Source: Nitratiruptor sp.
GTDB lineage: Bacteria; Campylobacterota; Campylobacteria; Campylobacterales; Nitratiruptoraceae
Direction of reading: 5' to 3'
NCBI GenBank assembly: GCA_009659925.1
Contig: PUXW01000006.1
Coordinates: 116,767 to 180,766 of the forward strand
Length of the DNA stretch: 64,000 bases
Shown: positions 52,113-60,545 of the stretch, in pieces
How positions within the stretch are numbered: position 1 is the stretch's first letter
Layout of the letters: every line of letters starts with the position of its first letter
The notes under the pieces: model-generated
What the model was told of the DNA's origin: nothing
Seen by the model: the letters and a program-made list of their open reading frames with translations, nothing else
Databases searched by the model: none
Program-made: the position numbers and the translations under genes

Positions 52113-53628
52113 TGCGCTCTTGCCAGGATCCCTCCAGCTTCAAAGAGAAGGGATCTTCCTCTTTTTGGAGGCTCGCTAGGGTAATTGGGGAGCGGGTGAG
52201 CCGTTTGGCCAGGAAGAAGTAGCCCAGGAAGGGGGCGCTGAAGCGGTTGAGGTGGAAGTGGGTATAGTCCTGGAAGCTCTCCTCTCCAGAGGCGAGATAG
52301 TCGTCGATGATCGTGGCCACCATGTCTGGGAGTTTGCGCAAGGGAATAGCCCAGTAGATGAGGCGGGCCCCCTGGATTTGGTGGCGGTATTCCCCGCCCA
52401 GATAGAGGCGCACCCCCCGTTCCACCCGGCCAAAGAGGTTGGTCCGAATGGCTACAAAACCCATATCGGCCATGATGTGGCGGCCACATCCCTTCAGGCA
52501 ACCGCTCACCCCCACCACCAACTTATGGCGACTCAAGAGCTCAAGCCCCATGCGCTGAGCCTCTTCCTTGGTATCGAAGAGGGCAAAGAGACAGTGGCGA
52601 CTTCCAGCACATACCCCAATCCGCTCGCTCCCCTCCCAGACTCGCTTCCCTTGGCCAAAGAGGTAGAGCCGCTGGTTGGCCCCGATCCGGATAGCTTCAA
52701 CCCCGTGCAAATCGATCTGAGTCAAATCGATACGCCCCCACTGGCCTAGGACCTGGTGGGGTGGGAGGCGGTCGGGAGGATTGCCTTCTACCAGAACCTC
52801 TCCCCCCGCTTCAAAAGGGATCCGCTCAGCCAAATACTCCTTGAAACGGGAGAGGCCGATGGCCTCCAATAGGTGCCAGAGGCGGGCCCGGGTACGACTA
52901 GCTCGAAGTCCGTGCTCCATATAAGTTTCCAGGACTGCGGTGAAGAGGGATGGCACTTGATGGGGGGTGACAAAGATGTCGGCTGGTTGGGCGGGATGGG
53001 TATTCTTGCCTCCCAGGTAGAGGTTGAAGCCAAGCCGCTCTCCCTTGCGGGCTAGCAGGAGAAGGAAATCTTGGGCGAAGAGGGGGAGGAGGGGCTTGCG
53101 GGTACCGATGATTGCGGTGTTGAATTTGCGAGGGAGCATTCCCAACCGCTCCTGGTCGAGGGCAATGGTCTCAAGTTGGCGGATGATTGGATAGACGTGG
53201 ATGAGGGAATCGGGAGTAAGGCCATCGAAGGGGTCGGTGACAATGGTGCGTACATTGTCCATCAAAGTGGCCAGACTCGTCACCCCCACGGCTCCCATTC
53301 GTTCGTGGGCCTCAATTGCTTGGGAGAGGGTGAGATCGTGAAGCTCAATCTGGGCCCGGGTCGTCAAGATGGTGGTGGCTTGGAACTCTTGGACCAGCTC
53401 TTGGAAAGTCCTCAGAGCCTGGTGGCTCACACGCCCCCCGGGGATGCGAAAACGGACCATGAAGCGGTGGGGATCCCGACTATCTGCGTAGATGCCAAAA
53501 TTCTTGAGGTAGAAGAGGTCTTGGTCTCGAATTTGCCCTTGGCGGGGGAGCTCCTGGAGTTTGGGGTAGTAGGCGGAGGGGGGGAGTTGGCGCTTTAGGC
53601 GTTCAATTTTGTTGAGTTTTGCTTCCAT
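52078..53628 (-). CDS. Siroheme nitrite/sulfite reductase
   Basis: 516 residues. Two ferredoxin-like half domains (from about 45 and 275) and two siroheme/4Fe-4S domains. The cluster cysteines are C340-X5-C346 in CAGSRHC and C377-X3-C381 in CLKGC, the classical arrangement. It carries out six-electron reduction of nitrite or sulfite with ferredoxin as likely donor. NirA (nitrite assimilation) and assimilatory sulfite reductase cannot be separated from sequence by eye. It overlaps the DUF72 gene by 26 bases. Confidence 0.88.
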   Translation of the reverse strand: MEAKLNKIERLKRQLPPSAYYPKLQELPRQGQIRDQDLFYLKNFGIYADSRDPHRFMVRFRIPGGRVSHQALRTFQELVQEFQATTILTTRAQIELHDLTLSQAIEAHERMGAVGVTSLATLMDNVRTIVTDPFDGLTPDSLIHVYPIIRQLETIALDQERLGMLPRKFNTAIIGTRKPLLPLFAQDFLLLLARKGERLGFNLYLGGKNTHPAQPADIFVTPHQVPSLFTAVLETYMEHGLRASRTRARLWHLLEAIGLSRFKEYLAERIPFEAGGEVLVEGNPPDRLPPHQVLGQWGRIDLTQIDLHGVEAIRIGANQRLYLFGQGKRVWEGSERIGVCAGSRHCLFALFDTKEEAQRMGLELLSRHKLVVGVSGCLKGCGRHIMADMGFVAIRTNLFGRVERGVRLYLGGEYRHQIQGARLIYWAIPLRKLPDMVATIIDDYLASGEESFQDYTHFHLNRFSAPFLGYFFLAKRLTRSPITLASLQKEEDPFSLKLEGSWQERIKALEYRLYRI

Positions 53629-54301
53629 GCAACAGCTCCATCAACTCCAAAGCGTTCCCAATCGCAGCTCCCGAGGCGGTATTGTCGAAGATGACCACCC
53701 CCTCAGGGAATCGACGCAAATAGGCGGCTACCTGGTGCAAATAGGCAACATCGTAGGCGGAGTAGTAGCGCTTGGGAGTGCCATGGAAACGCAGATAGGG
53801 CAGTTGGACCTGCAAGGGCCAGGGAAGTCCTGGATCGGCGAGGACCCAGAAGAGCCCCAACTCCTCACAGGGGCAATCTAGCCAACTGGGATGGCGGGGT
53901 TCAATGAAGAGGTGGCCGGTAAAGAGCCGGTTGATCCGCTGGATGAAGGCCTTGAGAGTGGCAGGATCGAAGGGAAGGGAGGGGGGAAGTTGGATGAGCA
54001 CTCCATAAAGCTTCTCTCTCAAGTAGGCGATCCGTTGGAAGAAGGGCTCTATCGGGGCGGCTGGATCGAGTCTGGCCTCATGGGTGATGGCCCGGGGCAT
54101 CTTGACGCTGAAGCGAAAATGGGGCGGGGTTTGCCCATACCAGCGCTGGAATGTAGTAGCCTGGGGAAGGGTGTAGAAGGTGCGGTTGATCTCGGTAATG
54201 GGGAAGCGGCGGGCATAGCGGGCCAGATGGGTCCCTGGGCCCGGGAAGAGGTGGGCCCAGGCCTTCGGGATAGTCCAGCCTGCCGTACCGATGTAGTACA
54301 T
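53603..54301 (-). CDS. DUF72 family protein (YecE-like)
   Basis: 232 residues. The family start YYIGTAGWTIPKAWAHLFPG, then EINRTFYTLPQATTFQRWYGQTPPHFRFSVKMPRAITHEARL, LIQLPPSLPF, and EPRHPSW are diagnostic. A TIM-barrel fold of unknown function. Start overlaps the purH stop (TAATG). No membrane or signal segment. Confidence 0.9.
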   Translation of the reverse strand: MYYIGTAGWTIPKAWAHLFPGPGTHLARYARRFPITEINRTFYTLPQATTFQRWYGQTPPHFRFSVKMPRAITHEARLDPAAPIEPFFQRIAYLREKLYGVLIQLPPSLPFDPATLKAFIQRINRLFTGHLFIEPRHPSWLDCPCEELGLFWVLADPGLPWPLQVQLPYLRFHGTPKRYYSAYDVAYLHQVAAYLRRFPEGVVIFDNTASGAAIGNALELMELLHGSKTQQN

Positions 54302-55821
54302 TAGTGGAGGAAGTGGCGCTTACCGGTGAAGTAGAGGGCGATCCCGTGCTCGTTGGCCGCTTCGATCACCTCCTGATCCCGAATGCTCCCTCCCGGCTCG
54401 ATAACCGCTCGCACCCCTACCTTGGCGGCCTCGTCGATACTGTCGCGAAAGGGGAAAAAGGCCTCACTGGCCATAACCGAACCCCTTAGATCAAGACCAA
54501 GCTCTTGGGCTTTGCGAATGGCGCACTTGGCCGCATCGACCCGACTCGTCATTCCCATCCCAATGGCTACGAGGCTTCGATCCTTCACATAGGCGATGGC
54601 GTTGGATTTGGTAAGGGCGACGATCTTCCAGGCCATGAGCAGATCCTCCCGGTCCTCGACGCCAACCTGACTCACCTGACGGGCCTGGAGGACCTCATCG
54701 TCGAGGACTTGATCGCTCTCTTGCCAGAGGAATCCCCCTTCGATATGGCGAAAATCCCACAAATCGCCACTTATTTCCAGCAGTCCCTGGCCAAAGTCAA
54801 AGAGTTTCAGGCGCTTCTTACCTGCCAGGAGCTCTTGGGCCTCCTGGGTGATGGTTCCAGCGACGATCACCTCCACGAAGTGGTCCGCCATGGCCCGGGC
54901 CAGTTGGCCATCGAGGACACCGTTTATAGCCACTACCCCTCCAAAGGCACTGATGGGATCACACTCTAGGGCTTTGGTCCATGAGTCTAGGAGGCTCTCC
55001 CTCTTGGCTGCTCCACACGGGTTGCCATGTTTGACGATCACCACACTTCCTGGTCCAAGGGCGGTGGCGATCTTCATGGCGCCGCTCATATCGGCGAAGT
55101 TATTGAAACTGGGTTCGCCTTTGAGGATGTTGACTCCCCTCCAGAAATCTTCAAACTCATAGAGGGCTCCACGCTGGTGGGGGTTCTCGCCATATCGGGT
55201 CTTTTGGACCCTGGAACCGACGATAAAGCGTTTCTGGCCAAAGCCATCTTTAAACCGCTCGTTCATGTAGTTGGCGATGGTGGCATCGTAGTTGGCTGTG
55301 TGTTCGAAGGCTTTGATCATCAGTTCCCGACGAAATTCCAGGCTATTTTTCCCAGTGCGTAGAGCCTCGATCACCCTGGGGTAGTCCTTGGGATCGGTGA
55401 CGACCAGGACGCTCTCGAAGTTCTTGGCGGCGCTACGCACCATCGTAGGACCACCGATATCGATATTCTCGATAATCTCTTCTAGATCGTCGGTGCGCTC
55501 GATGGTCTCCTTGAAGGGGTAGAGATTGACGCAGACGATGTCGATAGGTTCGATCCCGAGCCGCTTGGCCTCTTCGATGTGATCGGGCTTTTCCCTTCGA
55601 TAGAGGATCCCTCCATGAACGTAGGGGTTGAGGGTCTTCACCCGCCCGCCAAAACACTCGGGAAAGCGGGTAATCTCACTGATCTCGGTCACCTCCAAAC
55701 CGGCATCTCGCAAAACGCGCCATGTTCCTCCAGTGCTGATGATCTCATATCCTAAATCGATGAGCTCCCTGGCAAACTCTACAATGCCACTCTTGTCGCT
55801 TACACTCAAAAGTGCCCGCAT
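54301..55821 (-). CDS. purH: Bifunctional AICAR transformylase/IMP cyclohydrolase
   Basis: 506 residues. It performs the last two steps of IMP synthesis. N-terminal MGS-like cyclohydrolase with [30 protein letters not shown] and [18 protein letters not shown]-terminal transformylase with [23 protein letters not shown] and the final SDAFFPFRD-type [23 protein letters not shown] box (complement of 55843-55848) is 22 bases upstream. First gene of an operon with DUF72 and the reductase. Confidence 0.97.
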   Translation of the reverse strand: MRALLSVSDKSGIVEFARELIDLGYEIISTGGTWRVLRDAGLEVTEISEITRFPECFGGRVKTLNPYVHGGILYRREKPDHIEEAKRLGIEPIDIVCVNLYPFKETIERTDDLEEIIENIDIGGPTMVRSAAKNFESVLVVTDPKDYPRVIEALRTGKNSLEFRRELMIKAFEHTANYDATIANYMNERFKDGFGQKRFIVGSRVQKTRYGENPHQRGALYEFEDFWRGVNILKGEPSFNNFADMSGAMKIATALGPGSVVIVKHGNPCGAAKRESLLDSWTKALECDPISAFGGVVAINGVLDGQLARAMADHFVEVIVAGTITQEAQELLAGKKRLKLFDFGQGLLEISGDLWDFRHIEGGFLWQESDQVLDDEVLQARQVSQVGVEDREDLLMAWKIVALTKSNAIAYVKDRSLVAIGMGMTSRVDAAKCAIRKAQELGLDLRGSVMASEAFFPFRDSIDEAAKVGVRAVIEPGGSIRDQEVIEAANEHGIALYFTGKRHFLH

Positions 55822-55842
55822 ACGCTCCCTTTTTTTCTTGAT

Positions 55843-55848
55843 ATTGTA
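55843..55848 (-). promoter_or_regulatory. purH -10 box
   Basis: The complement reads GATACAATATC in the divergent gap to the LOG-family gene, followed by an AAAAAGGGAG ribosome site. Confidence 0.5.
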
Positions 55849-55865
55849 TCCAAATAGCGGCTTTG

Positions 55866-55894
55866 TTGCACTTTAAGAGGGGACGGGGTACAAT
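55866..55894 (+). promoter_or_regulatory. Promoter of the LOG-family/acyl-CoA synthetase-like operon
   Basis: TTGCAC at 55866-55871 and TACAAT at 55889-55894 with the ideal 17-base spacing. Transcription would begin around 55900, which rules out the ATG at 55896 as a start. Confidence 0.6.
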
Positions 55895-55928
55895 CATGGG
55901 AGCAAAAGTTCTCCAAGGAGTCGCCTCG

Positions 55929-56828
55929 ATGGCAGAAGCGTGGCAAAATCATCCCCACCCTCCCAGAGAGCCGAATGTCCAAGAGCTCCTGGCCAAACTC
56001 CTTGCCAGCCCCTCCTACCGGCTGGCCATCGAAGATCCCGACTTCCTGCGGGCCCGGGAGACCCGTCCCATCCGGCTCCAACTCGACTATCTCAAGCCCG
56101 AACTCATCATGCAGGCCCATGGGATCAAGCGGACCATCGTCGTCTTTGGAAGTGCCCGGATCCTTGAGCGTGACGAGGCGCTTAGCCGGCTACGGGCAAT
56201 TGAAGAGCGGCTCCGGGCCAATCCCACCTCCCGCTCCCTCTTGAAAGAGCTGCGCCGGGCGGAGAAGATGGTGGAAAAGAGTATCTGGTACGAGGAGGCC
56301 CGGGAATTTGGCCGCCTGGTGGGCCGATCGGGCCAAGGCCCCGAGGATGCAACCTTGACCCTGGTCACAGGGGGCGGTCCGGGGATCATGGAGGCAGCCA
56401 ATCGGGGAGCCTTCGATGTGGGGGCCAAGAGTGTGGGACTCAACATCTCCCTCCCCCACGAGCAATTCCCCAACCCCTACATCACTCCAGAGCTCTGTTT
56501 TCAATTCTACTACTTCGCCATCCGTAAGCTCCACTTTCTCCACCGCGCCTGTGCCATGGTGGTCTTTCCCGGAGGCTATGGGACCCTTGACGAGCTCTTC
56601 GAGGCCCTGACCCTTGTTCAAACGGAGAAAAAGGAGCCAATCCCCATCGTCCTCATGGGGAGAGAGTATTGGAATCGCCTCATCGACTTCTCCTACTTGG
56701 TGGAAGAGGGGACCATCTCTCCCGAAGATCTCCACCTCTTCACCTTCCAGGAGCGAGCCCGCGAGGCTTGGGAGTATATCCTCCATTGGTACGAGCGGCG
56801 GGGGATCGACCTTTTCGCCCAGGAGTGA
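55929..56828 (+). CDS. LOG-family protein (lysine-decarboxylase-like nucleotide phosphoribohydrolase)
   Basis: 299 residues from ATG 55929 with AAGGAG eight bases upstream. Rossmann-type core with VVFGSARI, the signature VTGGGPGIMEAANRGA, and PGGYGTLDELFEALTLVQ, which together define LOG/PpnN-type enzymes that release ribose 5-phosphate from nucleoside monophosphates. Some were mis-annotated as lysine decarboxylases. The N-terminal 70 residues and an insert of paired helices (about 85-130) are extra relative to short LOG proteins. Two bases separate it from the next gene. Confidence 0.88.
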   Translation: MAEAWQNHPHPPREPNVQELLAKLLASPSYRLAIEDPDFLRARETRPIRLQLDYLKPELIMQAHGIKRTIVVFGSARILERDEALSRLRAIEERLRANPTSRSLLKELRRAEKMVEKSIWYEEAREFGRLVGRSGQGPEDATLTLVTGGGPGIMEAANRGAFDVGAKSVGLNISLPHEQFPNPYITPELCFQFYYFAIRKLHFLHRACAMVVFPGGYGTLDELFEALTLVQTEKKEPIPIVLMGREYWNRLIDFSYLVEEGTISPEDLHLFTFQERAREAWEYILHWYERRGIDLFAQE

Positions 56829-56830
56829 GG

Positions 56831-58708
56831 ATGCGCAAGGCCCAGATCTATCCCCTCCTGGAGCGCTATGGGATCCAGGTCCCCCACTACGCCATTGCCG
56901 ACAACTACAAACCCATCTTCTTCGACCACTTTCCAGCCATCCTCATCCTCGACTCCCCCAAGGTAGCAGGCAGGGAGGAGTTGGCCATTCGCAAAGGGAT
57001 CCACTCCAACGAGGAGCTGGAACTAGCCAGGAGCGAGCTTATCGCCAGACTCCAGCAGGAAGGGATCTTCCTGGATAACGAGGACCACTTCATCATCGTC
57101 CAGGAGGTGGAGGGGGAACCCTTCTTCATTGGAGGGGTCTACGACTCCATCTTCCAGGAGGTCCTCCTCTTTGGCAAAGGGGGCCACCTGCTCACCATCG
57201 AAGAGGATGTGTGCTATATCGATTTGCATGCTCCAAGACGGGAGATCCTCCGGGCCTTTTGGACCACCCGTATCTCCAGACTCTTCCCCAAATTCCATGG
57301 GAAGCACTACCGGATCGAGCATGTGATCCAGGTGGTCCAAAGCTTCCAGGAGCTCTTTGCCAAGGAGCCAATCCGCTCCTTTGCCATCAACCCCCTGGTC
57401 TACACCCCCCAAGGCTTCGTAGCCCTCGACGGGCAGATCGAGATGGGCCAAAAGAGTCCCAAAGTCCACCTCCCCAAGTCGGGCCTTTTTCGCAACGAGG
57501 CGGTGGCCATCATCGGGGTGGGGGAGGATCCCCATAGCCTTGGGTATGCCCTGGCACGAAATGCCCTTGGTGCCCGGGTGCAGCTCTACTTTGTCGCCCC
57601 CGGCTATGCTACCCTCTTGGACCATCCAGTCCTCCCTTCCATCGACGATTTGCCCCCAATTGACACGGCCATCATTGCCCATGGGGACCGACCCCTCCGC
57701 GAGATGGTGGCCAAGTTGAGCCAGCGTGGAGCGACCAATATCATCATCGCCTCCTCCCAGTGGAGTCGGGAAGAGGTGGAAGAGATAGCCCAAGAGCACG
57801 AGATCAACCTGGTAGGACCTGGCTCCTTTGGCCTCTTCAACGCCTCCAAGGGGCTCAATCTCACCCTCGCAGCCACCCCCATCACCCCGGGCCCCCTTGC
57901 CCTTTTGAGCCAATCGGGGGGTGTCATCGCCGCCCTGGTGGACAAAGGGGCGACCCACTCCGTTGGATTCTCCCATATCCTGGGTCTTGGAGCCATGGCC
58001 GATGTCAACTTCGCCCACCTCATCGAGATCCTCCAGAAAGAGCCAAAGTGCCGAGGAATCGCCATCTGGGCCGAGTATTTCCGGGATGGGAAGGCTCTGG
58101 TTCAGGCTATCCGCCAAAGCCAGAAACCGATCTGCCTTTATAAAGGCGTACAAGATCGCAAGCTCGACCAATTTCCCTGGCCCCTCAACTCCCTGGTTCA
58201 CTGGGGGAAGATGGCCCTCGGACTCTGTTATGGGGCTGGGGCAACCATCAAAGAGGATCTCGACTCCCTCCTCTTCTCCCTCCCCTTCGCCAACCGCCCC
58301 ATCCTCATCCTCACCAACGCCAGGGGTCCTGGAGCCATCCTGGCCCAGATCGTAGTCCAGCACGGCCGCAGACTCTACCAACTCAGCCCCGAAGAGATCG
58401 AAAGGCTCGATACCATCCTCCCCCCCAACTGGTCCAAGGGCAATCCGATCGACCTCTTGGAGGAGGCGAGGGTAGACCACTACAAAGGGGTCCTGGACCT
58501 TCTAGCCTCTCAAGAGCTCCTTATCTTCGCCATCGTCGCTCCCTACGCCATGACCGAGATCCCGGCCATTGGCAAACTCTTCCTAGATTATCCCAACCTT
58601 GTGCCCATCTTTCTTGGAGGTGAGGGGTTTCGCGATCTCTTCCCCCTCTACCGTGAGGCGGGGCGGCTCTTCTTCAACGACTTGGAGAATGTGGCCAACA
58701 TCTTGTAG
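56831..58708 (+). CDS. Divergent NDP-forming acyl-CoA synthetase-like protein
   Basis: 625 residues, ATG with AGGAGTGAGG upstream. Domain order: an N-terminal ATP-grasp-like part (about 1-215, with LLFGKGGHLLTIEEDV), a CoA-binding Rossmann part (about 230-345, VAIIGVGEDPHSLGYALARNAL), and a succinyl-CoA-ligase-like flavodoxin part (about 350-625, LLSQSGGVIAALVDKGA). This is the acetyl-CoA synthetase (ADP-forming) set, but with the beta part first. The usual ATP-binding lysine region reads ILILDSPK and the HK-D-GGV motif is absent; a histidine (H457 in LVHWGKMALG) sits where the phosphohistidine is expected. Activity is uncertain. Confidence 0.75.
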   Translation: MRKAQIYPLLERYGIQVPHYAIADNYKPIFFDHFPAILILDSPKVAGREELAIRKGIHSNEELELARSELIARLQQEGIFLDNEDHFIIVQEVEGEPFFIGGVYDSIFQEVLLFGKGGHLLTIEEDVCYIDLHAPRREILRAFWTTRISRLFPKFHGKHYRIEHVIQVVQSFQELFAKEPIRSFAINPLVYTPQGFVALDGQIEMGQKSPKVHLPKSGLFRNEAVAIIGVGEDPHSLGYALARNALGARVQLYFVAPGYATLLDHPVLPSIDDLPPIDTAIIAHGDRPLREMVAKLSQRGATNIIIASSQWSREEVEEIAQEHEINLVGPGSFGLFNASKGLNLTLAATPITPGPLALLSQSGGVIAALVDKGATHSVGFSHILGLGAMADVNFAHLIEILQKEPKCRGIAIWAEYFRDGKALVQAIRQSQKPICLYKGVQDRKLDQFPWPLNSLVHWGKMALGLCYGAGATIKEDLDSLLFSLPFANRPILILTNARGPGAILAQIVVQHGRRLYQLSPEEIERLDTILPPNWSKGNPIDLLEEARVDHYKGVLDLLASQELLIFAIVAPYAMTEIPAIGKLFLDYPNLVPIFLGGEGFRDLFPLYREAGRLFFNDLENVANIL

Positions 58709-58743
58709 CGCCATGGATCAACCATCTTTAATCAAAGAGAGGG

Positions 58744-58749
58744 TACAAT
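58744..58749 (+). promoter_or_regulatory. gap -10 box
   Basis: TACAAT, 24 bases before the gap start, with an AAGGGAGGT ribosome site in between. Confidence 0.5.
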
Positions 58750-58772
58750 TGCAAAAATTCAAGGGAGGTCCC

Positions 58773-59786
58773 ATGAAAAAGGTTGCAATCAATGGTCTTG
58801 GACGCATCGGGAAGATGGTGCTCTGGCACTACATCCAAAACCGCCCCGAACATATAGAAATCTGTGTAGCCAATGGGGGGAGCGGGGGTGCCGACGATCT
58901 CGCCTATATGCTCCGATTCGACTCGGTTCATGGCCCCTTCCCAGCCCCAATCGAATATGGGGAGGACTTTTTGCAAGTAGGCGATCAGCGGATCCAGCTT
59001 GTCACCGGGCGAGATCCAGCCCAACTCCCTTGGCAGGAGCTCGGGGTCGATATCGTTTTGGAGTGTACGGGGAAGTTCACCAAGCGGAGGGAGGCCGCCA
59101 AACACCTGGAGGCGGGGGCCAAGAAGGTGATCATCTCCGCTCCCAGCAAGGATGCGGACCTCACGGTGGTGATGGGGGTCAACGAAGGGTGGTACGACCC
59201 AGCCAAGCACCATGTCATCTCCAACGCCTCTTGCACCACCAACTCCCTTGCTCCAGCCATCAAAGTCCTCCACGAGCGCTTTGGAATTGAGAGCGCTTTG
59301 GTAACCACGGTCCACGCCTATACCTCTTCCCAAGTGACCGTCGACGCCAAGAAGCCTGGCAAACACCGCCGGGGCCGGGCCGCAGCCCAAAATATCATTC
59401 CAACCTCCACTGGAGCTGCCATCGCCACCACCAAAGTGATTCCCGAGCTTGAAGGGAGGATGAATGCCATCGCCTTGCGGGTTCCAGTACCCGACGTAGC
59501 CATTACCGATATCAATGCAACCCTCAAGCGCCAGGTCCAGGTGGAAGAGGTGAACCAGGCCTTCGAAGCGGCGATGGAAGGGGAACTCAAGGGAATCTTG
59601 GAGATTACCTACGATGAGGTGGTCTCCACCGACATCATCAACAACCCCCACTCCTCCATCATCGATGGCCTCTCCACCATGGTGGTGGATGGAAACAAGG
59701 TCAAGGTACTCAGCTGGTACGACAACGAGTTTGGCTATAGTGGCCGACTCTTGGAGCTGGCAAACTTCATCGCAGCAAGGATGTAA
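58773..59786 (+). CDS. gap: Glyceraldehyde-3-phosphate dehydrogenase
   Basis: 337 residues, ATG with AAGGGAGGTCCC. NAD(P)-binding start VAINGLGRIGKMVL, catalytic C154 in SNASCTTNSLAP, and VPVPDVAITD and SWYDNEFGYSGRL near the end. It may run glycolytically or, in an autotroph, gluconeogenically. Followed after one base by gpmA, so two adjacent-pathway enzymes are cotranscribed. Confidence 0.97.
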   Translation: MKKVAINGLGRIGKMVLWHYIQNRPEHIEICVANGGSGGADDLAYMLRFDSVHGPFPAPIEYGEDFLQVGDQRIQLVTGRDPAQLPWQELGVDIVLECTGKFTKRREAAKHLEAGAKKVIISAPSKDADLTVVMGVNEGWYDPAKHHVISNASCTTNSLAPAIKVLHERFGIESALVTTVHAYTSSQVTVDAKKPGKHRRGRAAAQNIIPTSTGAAIATTKVIPELEGRMNAIALRVPVPDVAITDINATLKRQVQVEEVNQAFEAAMEGELKGILEITYDEVVSTDIINNPHSSIIDGLSTMVVDGNKVKVLSWYDNEFGYSGRLLELANFIAARM

Positions 59787-59787
59787 A

Positions 59788-60480
59788 ATGGAGTTGATCC
59801 TCATTCGTCACGGCCAGAGTGAGTGGAACGCCAAAAACCTCTTTACCGGATGGATCGATGTGGAGCTGAGCCCCAAAGGAGAGGAGGAGGCCAGGGAGGC
59901 TGGAGCCCTCTTGAAGGAGGCTGGACTCTATCCACAAATTTGTTACACCTCCTACCTCAAGCGGGCGATCCACACCGCCCAGATCGCCTTACGGGAGCTG
60001 GGATGGGAACATATCGATGTGCTCCGGAGCTGGAAACTCAATGAACGCCACTATGGGGATTGGCAAGGGCGTAACAAGGAGGAGGTGAAGGCCAAGTATG
60101 GGGAGGAGCTCTTCATGGCTGTACGGCGAGGCTACGATACCCCACCCCCTCCCTTAGAAGAGAGTGATCCCGACTATGCCACGCGCTACCCCCTCGAACC
60201 AAAATATGAAGGAATCAGCTACCATCCACGCAGCGAATCCCTGAAAGATACCAGGGAGCGGGTGGTCAACTACTTCTTTAGCGAGATCTTCCCGACCTTA
60301 CTCATCTATGATCGAGTCATGATTGCCGCCCATGGCAACTCGCTACGGGCTTTGATCATGTTCCTGGAACAGATTCCCCCCGAAAAGGTCCACACTATCG
60401 AAATTCCAACGGCGACACCAATCGTCTATACCCTGACCCAAGAGCTTGCTATTGTGGACAAACAGGTGTACCAGCCCTAG
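59788..60480 (+). CDS. gpmA: 2,3-bisphosphoglycerate-dependent phosphoglycerate mutase
   Basis: 230 residues. The phosphohistidine motif LIRHGQSEWN (H8) and the second histidine in IAAHGNSLRAL, plus ERHYGDWQGRNK, mark the cofactor-dependent dPGM family. It interconverts 3- and 2-phosphoglycerate. The Campylobacterota pathogens I know of use the unrelated cofactor-independent enzyme, so this gene is notable. The ATG is one base after the gap stop. Confidence 0.95.
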   Translation: MELILIRHGQSEWNAKNLFTGWIDVELSPKGEEEAREAGALLKEAGLYPQICYTSYLKRAIHTAQIALRELGWEHIDVLRSWKLNERHYGDWQGRNKEEVKAKYGEELFMAVRRGYDTPPPPLEESDPDYATRYPLEPKYEGISYHPRSESLKDTRERVVNYFFSEIFPTLLIYDRVMIAAHGNSLRALIMFLEQIPPEKVHTIEIPTATPIVYTLTQELAIVDKQVYQP

Positions 60481-60495
60481 ATTTTAGGGTGTTTT

Positions 60496-60516
60496 CCTAC
60501 CCCGTTAGGGGGTAGG
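60496..60516 (+). terminator. Hairpin after gap-gpmA
   Basis: CCTACCCC and GGGGTAGG form a perfect 8-base GC-rich stem around GTTAG, 16 bases after the gpmA stop. Only three T follow, so a fully intrinsic terminator is uncertain. It is the one clear hairpin of this kind in the window. Confidence 0.6.
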
Positions 60517-60545
60517 GGAATTTACAGATAGCAAACAAGTCAAAC

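Noticed and set aside
55896..55928. ATG 55896 as the start of the LOG-family gene
   Set aside because: It lies one base after the TACAAT box, before any possible transcript start.
57023..58480. A 485-codon open frame antisense to the acyl-CoA synthetase-like gene
   Set aside because: Rich in Gly, Glu, Asp and His as expected from complemented codons; the sense gene has recognisable domains and a good ribosome site.
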